Part shown: one piece after another, positions 56,983 to 64,000 of the stretch
Numbering within the stretch: the stretch's first letter is position 1
How the letters are laid out: every line of letters begins with the position of its first letter
Assembly: GCA_001792895.1 (NCBI GenBank)
Contig: MARA01000022.1
Location: forward strand, 602,142 to 666,141
From: Lentinus brumalis
Lineage: Eukaryota; Basidiomycota; Agaricomycetes; Polyporales; Polyporaceae
Length of the DNA: 64,000 nt
Reading direction: 5' to 3'
Program-made: the position numbers and the translations under genes
The notes under the pieces: model-generated
Database searches by the model: none
Told to the model about the DNA's origin: nothing
Seen by the model: the letters and a program-made list of their open reading frames with translations, nothing else

Positions 56983-57160
56983 GTGTGCGAGGTTTTCGAC
57001 AAGAGGCTAAAAAGGGCGGCTATCTGACAGGAGTTTGGTAGCCAGTCTGGCGTTAAAGGGAGGCTTCGCGCACCCACGCTCGGACCGCTTCCGCCTTTGG
57101 AAATTTATGAGTTGACAAGAAGCACTACCTCCACAACATTCTCCTTTGCCTGAAGGGAGC

Positions 57161-58185
57161 ATGCCCTTGCTTCGCCCTGGTCAGTTGGGCCCTCCTGCTC
57201 GACACCCCGTTTATTACCTTCCCAAGGCAGATTTGATCATTCGGGTGAGTCTTGTTTGTTTACTCATACACTGGACCGTCCTCACCTTCGCCACGTCATC
57301 CAGCTTACTGCCTCCAACGTTCTTTACCGTCTTCCCAGCTCCTACCTCTGCCTGGACTCTGCGTGTTTCGAATCAATGTTGTCAATTCATCCAGCGGAGA
57401 TTCTAGATGGACGCACGGATGACAACCCCCTCGACATCCCCGGCATTACCACGGAGGAGCTGGAGTGTTTCTTGGATTATCAACTTAGACAGTGAGTAGA
57501 ACAAGTCTCTGATCCTTGCGTGTAGTACTTACAACTCTCAGCCGCCTTCCTCGCAACAACCAAGAAGCCCTCACGGTGATCCTTCGTCTGGGTCATTTTT
57601 TCCAGTACGAGGCCGCTCAGGTTGACGCGGCGGCAGCACTTGAACAACTTCCAAGCTTCGATGCTGTCTCGAAGTACGTGCTCGGCTTGAAGATGGGCAT
57701 ACGTGGATGGGTTATCAGCGCATTCACAGACCTCGTCCCCCGGGGCTCGTCAGCTTACCCGTGAGGAGGTGGGGCGATTGGAACTCATGCCGTACCATGC
57801 CATTATGGAAACCCGGGCACGCATCGAAGCCCACCGACGCTCTATTGCCTACAGCATTCCGCCTATGTCTCACGCGAAGGGTTGTCCCAGCGACATTGAC
57901 TGCGGCGTGGCTTGGAAGCTGGAGTGGAAGAACAAGGTTGCCCCGCATCTCATGCATCCCGACGAGGCTGTCCGTGGCCGAGCAATCCTGGACATGCTGG
58001 AGAAGAAGGACATCCACGAGGTGCATGCGGCATGTCGGTTAGGCATGGTTGAACGTATGAAGATCTCGGGGGTGCTTACTTATGAGGACCAGATTGTCGA
58101 GCAGGCGTTGCGATCCCTTGCACCCCTCCATAGTCATAAGTATTCATCGATATGCATTGTGCTTCGTTACGATACATTGTCCTAA
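57161..58185 (+). pseudogene. BTB/POZ-like protein with a one-base frameshift
   Basis: Exons 57161-57244, 57304-57491 and 57542-58185. The protein starts MPLLRPGQLG and continues HPVYYLPKADLIIRLTASNV, YRLPSSYLCLDSACFESMLS and DNPLDIPGITTEELECFLDY, the pattern of fungal BTB domains (self-association, CUL3 adaptors). A helical part follows (LTVILRLGHFFQYEAAQVDA). At the C run 57737-57741 one extra base moves the rest (REEVGRLELMPYHAIMETRA) to another frame that ends at 58185. Similar single-base breaks are frequent in this window. Confidence 0.65.
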
Positions 58186-58275
58186 TCACCATCATTCGTT
58201 CGTTGATTTCTTGAAAGTGCCCTTTGTACCGATCGTAACGGATCGTCGAAATATACATCTGCAAACTCTGATACC

Positions 58276-60243
58276 CTATTTCCCCTTCCCTTTGAAAGAG
58301 GGCAGCTGACCATGTACACGTTGAAACTTGCACAAGAGGTGCTCCACCATTATGGCATCCAACCCGACTAGATCCTGATCCTCCTGCGCAATTGTCTCCT
58401 GCAGATAGTTCAATAAGTTTTGAAATGCTCCGACAACCTCTTCCTGTGAAGCATCCTTGCTGATAATTTGGCCCGTCTCCACAAGTCCCATAAGTGACCC
58501 TAAACCGTTCTTGTGAATGACAACTCCAACTTCTTCCGCACTGGGTGATTCCACGACTCCGGAGTACGACAGTCCGCTGCAAGCAGGAATGCTGTCAACT
58601 TGCCAACCTGGGGAAGCCTTGACTGAAGACGGGGCCCAAGCGGATGCTTTGGAGTGGACCTCTTGTCCGCGCGCTTCACTTGCTGCTTGCCCATCGAAAG
58701 AAGCGAGCGAAGGGGACTTTGCCTTGGCACTCCGCGAGTAATTTCTTCCAGACCTCTTCTGCGGCGAAATATACGTCTATGTCCCGCATTCCACCGTATC
58801 GAGTCCCTTGCGCCGTTCCGTAACAGGTCATGTTGAAGAAATAGGCCAGCGACTGAGGATCGTCCTTCACGAAATTGCGCGCCTCCTTGAATGCATCCCA
58901 TTCCCCTTCGTTGCTGAACAATGTGGGGTTGCCATTATCCTTTGCAGCAGGCGTGTTGAAGGTAAGAGCGCGGTTGATAACACAGCTGGCAAATGCGCCA
59001 GGCTTGCGCACATTCGCAGGATGAAATGGTCCGTCAGGCCCTGTTACAGCACTCCTGGTCGGGGCAAGATTTCTGAAAGGCAAGAATCGGTCGACATCGG
59101 ACGCGACCAGCTGCTGAATAACGGAGGTTGGTCCTTCTCCGCGTACGAGTGGAAGAAGATCCTGGAAGAACTCGACAATGGCATCCAACCCTCTTTGCTT
59201 GTCCAATTGATCGGAAGGAGGGGTTAAAGCTGGGCTGAGCGTGGGCAATATATCAATGATACGAGAAGGGGAGGAGGGCTTCGGGCTTGAGCGGTGGAAG
59301 TGAGAGCACATCGAAGTGGCAGGAATGTTGTTGTTGGGAAGGGGATAGGGACCGGGCATGCGACGCATAGCGGAAGACACATCAGAAAAGTTGGGAATGT
59401 GCGGCGCGCACCCTTGTATAGCCACAGTAATTTGATCCAAGACTCCCCGCTCCGTGGACAATTCACATGAGAGTGGTAGATCATGCAAGGCTTCTGTGAA
59501 CGGTACCAGGTCAGACAAGCGAAGGCTCGACCATCGTTGACGGCGCATGTCCAGCACGGCTGCCTTGATCTCCTTGTACGGCCGCCACACGCCACGTAAC
59601 AGCAGTATGTCCAAGTTCCCGCCACATATGTCCACCAAATGCAAGACGAAGTATGCTGAGAGTAGTTCGGAAGTTGTTGGAAACCCTAACCACTTTCGAA
59701 GTAGCGTGATAACCTGCACACAAACCGCGATAGGATCGCAGTCATGGCCTTGACGGGTGATGTATGCGGCTTTCATGCTCGAGGGACAGTTGGGGAAATA
59801 GTGGCTTGGATGTATAAGCCGATCGGGTTCATGCCAGCGTAGCTTGAGATATACGTCGCGTGTGAGTTGGGACAGCCAAAGATCTGCGCCGTCCAGAGCG
59901 GAAGAATCTTCTTCTAATTCAGATGCATAGAGAAGGATAGCGGATGCGCATTCCTGCGTAAGCCAGTACCATGCAACTGCACTAGCAAGCATGATGTCGC
60001 GGCGTTCCATCGCGATGGTGAGGTCAAACAATTCGACGGACGCCCTTTGAATACTATGGCACGGCCACATCTGAGCGAGTTGCAAGGCAAACTGTACACC
60101 GTGCGATCATCTGCTCCGTATGAAGACAGGAATTGCTCTAACATCTTGGAGGGTACAGGCATGGAGCCGTTTGACAGTCCAGACGCAAGGCTGCAGATAT
60201 GCTGATGCTCTATGAGCAAGCTTCCGAGTGAGAAGACGTCCAA
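58276..60243 (-). CDS. Large hypothetical protein, unknown function; structure partly unresolved
   Basis: The main open stretch is 60085-58676 (469 codons). It contains LFDLTIAMERRDIMLASAVA, CVQVITLLRKWLGFPTTSEL, a Pro/Ser-rich linker, and a C-terminal part with FKEARNFVKDDPQSLAYFFN, GGMRDIDVYFAAEEVWKKLL. A downstream exon (about 58585-58276) ends in FQRVHGQLPSFKGKGK. Upstream, MDVFSLGSLLIEHQ (60243) is in another frame, so an indel or unseen intron lies near 60110. No known domain. It is flanked by genes of the accessory block. Confidence 0.5.
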
Positions 60244-60672
60244 ATAGGTTGGAAGACTGCGCAGCGATCAGTCTCAAAGACATTGTCGTCAAAGGGCAAA
60301 ATATACAAGGCGTTGACAATGTTGGTTCACCGACTCTGCGAGCAATTCGTCTTCTACTCGCGCATACCAATCTTCTCGGGACGGTGTTGTCTGTGTCTTC
60401 TGTATCTTGAACATCATCCATGATAGTATGTGCCATTGCGTAGTCGGGTGTACTGAATCCCAGATCATATTTATTGCCTGACGGTTGGAGGGGTACATGC
60501 GCTAATGAATTTCAATCGGCATACTGATAACATCAGGCCACATGTGAACGCGTACGAAGATTGTAGCTATGCCCCCCCCTCCTCATGCTCCTCGTAGTCG
60601 GAAGGTTTGTCTGCCTGCGTGGCGGTCGCCTTCTGCGCCTGCTTGACTGGAATGTAGGTCAATTCCACTGAG

Positions 60673-62960
60673 TCAAGTCTTGCGCAGCGAGGACGTGCTT
60701 GATGGTGTCCGATTAACCTTCACATTAAGGCCGGATGCAATTATTGACTCACGGGGCTGCCGCTCTTTGGCGGGTTTAGGTTTAGTAACTGATCCCGTCT
60801 TCGGAGAGGATTTCGCCGGTTTTAACGCGGCGACTACTGTCTTCTGGCGCTTGGAACAATTGGGCTCCGTATCGCCTTGCGGAGCTTCCGAATCTGCAAC
60901 ATTTGCGCTTGGTGCCTTTGCCTGTGTATGTCGTATCAGTGTCTGGCAAATTCTGACTTGCAGTGTTGCATTGCGCTCACCCGAACTAGTTCCCGCTGTG
61001 TTCTGCATAGCGTCTTCTGTAGGCATCACCACCACAGATGCAGCTGGACGTTCAAGTCAGAACAGGAATGAATCCCGGAAAAAAATCTTACGATTGCGAC
61101 CATGTCTGTACATGAATGGGAGAAACTTGGATTTCTTTGCCTTGAACGCGTCCCATTTCCGCATAGCTTCAGCCCGAGCAGAAAGTTAGATTCCTCTGGC
61201 CGAAGACGCCAACGTTCTGGGTACGTCTTCACCCCGTGCTCATCCTCGTAGTAAAATACTTTTGACAGTGCATCGAGGTCGAGTTTCATTGCCGAATGTG
61301 CCTTTACTTGTCGGTGGAAGAAAGCTAACTGCTGGCATTGCGCCTGGTAATACCATTGAAGGTATGCGTCCTCGTCTGTCAAAGTAGGTCCACTTGTGAT
61401 CCACGTGGCGTTGTTTGTAGTGCTTGCTTTGCCGTCGTATCTGTAGATAGTGTTAGCATACTTCTGTCGAAGTAGCAAGCATTGCGTACCTAGGGTGTAT
61501 CATTTCTGGTGACATATGAAACATGCGGTCTTTGGGTAAGGCACCCAAGCGAGCGACGTGTCGCCATCAACCATTTGCTTAGGCGGATAGCAAACCACGA
61601 CAAATCGATATGACCAAGGCTCAAGGTCGTTGCCAGAGAAATCCATAGGAGGATATCCACCATGTTGCCGCAATCCTGAGAAGCAGCACGCAACAAAGCG
61701 GACAATTCTGAAATAATCCATGAGCTGGTGCAATTTTCAACAACTACGAACGTACCAACTGCTAAACCCATTCAACATTCAAGAAATAACCAGGATGCAC
61801 ACCATCGGCGAGATCGCTATTTGCTAGAAGTACTGTCATCGCCCCTGGAGAGTCATTGTCATCCGCATGCGGAAGACCGAACGATCCCATTTCGCCCGAC
61901 AGAGATCCTTTTGACTTTATCAGAGCCTGAAAAACAGTGTATTTGCAATAACTGACCCGACCCAGACGACGCGTCTTGAGTTGCTGCAAGGTTCATTTGT
62001 ATGCCTCCGAATGCATAGTTATGACCGTCGCCAAGTCGAGGTGAGTTAACGTTCTCGGCCTGAAGTTGCTGAGCTTTGGCTAGCTCAGCGTCTGATGCTT
62101 CGAGGACGGCGATGCCAGCCCGTGCGGAAGCCTTTGGCAGTCCATCTATAGCCTGGATGAAGACAACACCTCGAAATACATACCTTGAGGACAAATTGAC
62201 GCAGCTTATGGTGATTCGTAACTTCGCCTGAAACCTTTGCGCCAACGGTGGGTCCAGAGAGCTTGCGCTGAGCTTGATATGACTGGCCCAAAGGATAACA
62301 CCGCTCGGCGCCTTCCACATTAACTGCAAGACGGCTGTGTTCGAATCGAGCGCCACCTTTCCACTCGCCCTGACGGTTGAGACGAGCTTTGCGCAGATCA
62401 CGGTTTTTGGGTCTTCTAGAGCCAGATCACGAGCTTTGTCCATATCTTCTTTGAAGGGAGCTAACACTTCTCTGCAAGAGGTTTAGGTTTAATAACAATC
62501 ACAGCAATATGCACTCACAACGACGGCACGACCATCACAATGTCATCATCCTCTTCCTTGCCGCTGCCCCACATGTCGCGTAAAAGGACATAGGATCCCG
62601 GCCGCAGGATAACGTATCCTAGTAACTTTGAGCACATATGCAAATAGAGATTCGGTGAATAACTTACCAGCCCCTTTCAAACCCTGCTCGGTGCCCCGTG
62701 GAAATGGCAATTTGCGAGTTTTTTCGTAGGTGTTAGCCATTTGCTTCTCGCGAGTGTCGGAAAGGGCGATATATATGACGTCATGAGGAACGTCTCGCGG
62801 GATCTTGGAATGGGAAGTGATGCGGTACAGTTGTACCTGACAGGCAGCACGTCCAGGTAGATGGACTGGCTCCCAACCATCACCCGGTCCTAGAGCCTCT
62901 GAACCCAGGATGAGATGAGGTCTGTTTTGACAAATACTGATACTTACTGCGCGCGACCAT
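60673..62960 (-). pseudogene. TET/JBP-like 2OG-Fe(II) dioxygenase, interrupted by small indels
   Basis: Exons include 62960-62948, 62898-62668, 62618-62519, 62471-61957 and 61907 onward, ending at 60673 after a Lys/Pro-rich tail. The catalytic region shows HxD in FGLPHADDNDSPGAMTVLLA, then DGVHPGYFLNVEW, and the distal His and 2OG-binding Arg in FSGLRQHGGYPPMDF and WSYRFVVVCYPPKQM. This order matches the TET/JBP-type oxygenases expanded in basidiomycetes, which oxidise 5-methylcytosine or thymine in DNA. Single-base breaks are inferred near 61770, 61730 and 61190. The C-terminal helical part (SARAEAMRKWDAFKAKKSKF) is well preserved, so breaks are recent or are sequence errors. Confidence 0.68.
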
Positions 62961-64000
62961 CTTGTACCGCTACGATAGGGACAAATATGCAGAGGATAAC
63001 TAAAACAAACGGCAATTACTCAGCGAAAATAACGCCAATTAAAAGTATTTGTATGCTCACAGCGCGGCCGTCACGAAAACGTACACCACGAGCAAATCTG
63101 CCTCAACTGGAGCCCGGCGCAGCTGTCGACATGATAACTGTTAGACTACTGCGACAAAATGGTGGGTGCACCATGCCTACGTTTTGCGCGTTGACGCAGG
63201 ATACAGATACTCTGAAGAGCGAATGACACTCCTCAACAGCGTGGCTTGATCTGACGGCGGTCCAGGGCAGCGCTTGGGCGGATTGAGCTGAGTTCCCGAG
63301 ATATGAGGTATGCTGGACAAGCAGAATCGTAAGGGACGCACCGTAAGGACGGGAACAGGGAATGGTTGCGTTCCTATTCGAGTGGGCCTTCTAATACCCA
63401 ACCTCAACGCTGACAAAATTGGGGTGCCATCAGTCCAAGATCGAGGGAATGCGGAAGGCGCCCCATCAGGCGGATAAGCATGCAACGGTGATGCAGTCAC
63501 CGATGCTCAGGAGTGCTTCGATCGTCCTGCCGCCTGACAGGCACCACAAATCTTGGAGCCCCGACTGCAATCATGCCGCAAATGACATGGCCTCCGACAT
63601 GTAAAATGGTTGAAATGCTTACCGTGTCATAAAAGGGAATGCAGGCCGCCGCGATGAGCGGGTCTAAGTATGGCCGCCGGGCGGGCAGGCCAAGTCGGGA
63701 GATCGGGCCTCGCTGCTTTATTGCGCTGTAAGGAAAACAGTCAGTCTCCTATTGACCCAATGCGACCCAAGGAAACACTGGCCAGGGGCCAAGGCAGACG
63801 CAATCAAAGGTAAGTGCGCAGCGACTATAGAACGGAAAGGGATCTCGACATGTATTGACACCGTCTCAGGTCCACCTCGAAGGCTGGAACGATCAAAGAA
63901 AAACCGTCTACAGGGGAGCACCGGCTATTGCATGAGCTAGACAGCTGCAGTCCCAGTCCGCATTCTGCTGGTATACCAGCAAGAGAGATCGCCTCCATTG
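62961..64000. other. Right end of window, no gene recognised
   Basis: About 1 kb. ORFs on both strands are short and without motif. The promoter of the TET/JBP-like gene must lie at the left end of this stretch. Confidence 0.45.

Noticed and set aside
49590..62960. Starship-type giant element (as in Pezizomycotina)
   Set aside because: No DUF3435 tyrosine recombinase was recognised and no defined ends were seen.

Overview
The window is nuclear DNA of an Agaricomycete (mushroom-forming basidiomycete), most likely a polypore. The evidence is short GT-AG introns (about 45-65 bp) in almost every gene, a GT69/CAP59-type mannosyltransferase beside a membrane-anchored SGNH protein, a tandem P450 cluster, CaaX-type mating-pheromone precursors, and a TET/JBP-like oxygenase. 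Gene models were spliced by eye; exon ends are given where motif and phase agree.

Layout. 1-5.8 kb: a decayed Ty3/gypsy chromovirus (5' end outside the window) abutting the 3' end of a non-LTR element with a poly(A) tail. 5.9-14 kb: conserved housekeeping-type genes: a CCC1/VIT1 transporter (-), then a divergent pair, SGNH-hydrolase-like (-) and GT69 mannosyltransferase (+). 15.3-27.7 kb: four tandem P450 genes (+) with nearly identical exon lengths; copies 1 and 3 carry one-base frameshifts near the N-terminus. 28.6-30.3 kb: two paralogous 99-residue proteins of unknown function. 31.1-33.1 kb: a duplicated unit, each copy holding a decayed P450 fragment and, on the minus strand, a very small gene read here as a pheromone precursor. 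36.2-46 kb: four dispersed copies (+,-,-,+) of an unknown gene family, with a 608-bp hAT-like MITE and a long foldback element. 46.2-48 kb: F-box gene (-). 48.7-49.4 kb: a 121-bp minisatellite. 49.6-63 kb: an accessory block with a PIF1 helicase (+), a Cys/His-rich protein (-), a DDE integrase-type protein (-), a BTB-like protein (+), a large unknown protein (-) and a TET/JBP-like 2OG-Fe(II) dioxygenase (-).

How the parts may work together. The SGNH/GT69 pair shares one intergenic promoter region and probably acts on cell-surface glycans. The P450s look like a lineage-specific expansion of microsomal oxidases. The two pheromone candidates become canonical CaaX proteins only after removal of a 53-bp intron that splits the stop codon; no STE3-type receptor was recognised here. 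The 49.6-63 kb block combines a helicase, a DDE recombinase-like protein and a DNA-base-oxidase-like enzyme, and is the best candidate for an undescribed mobile or selfish locus, although no terminal repeats were found.

Several otherwise well-conserved genes are broken by single-base indels, many in homopolymer runs. These may be real decay or residual assembly errors, so genes called broken should be treated with caution.
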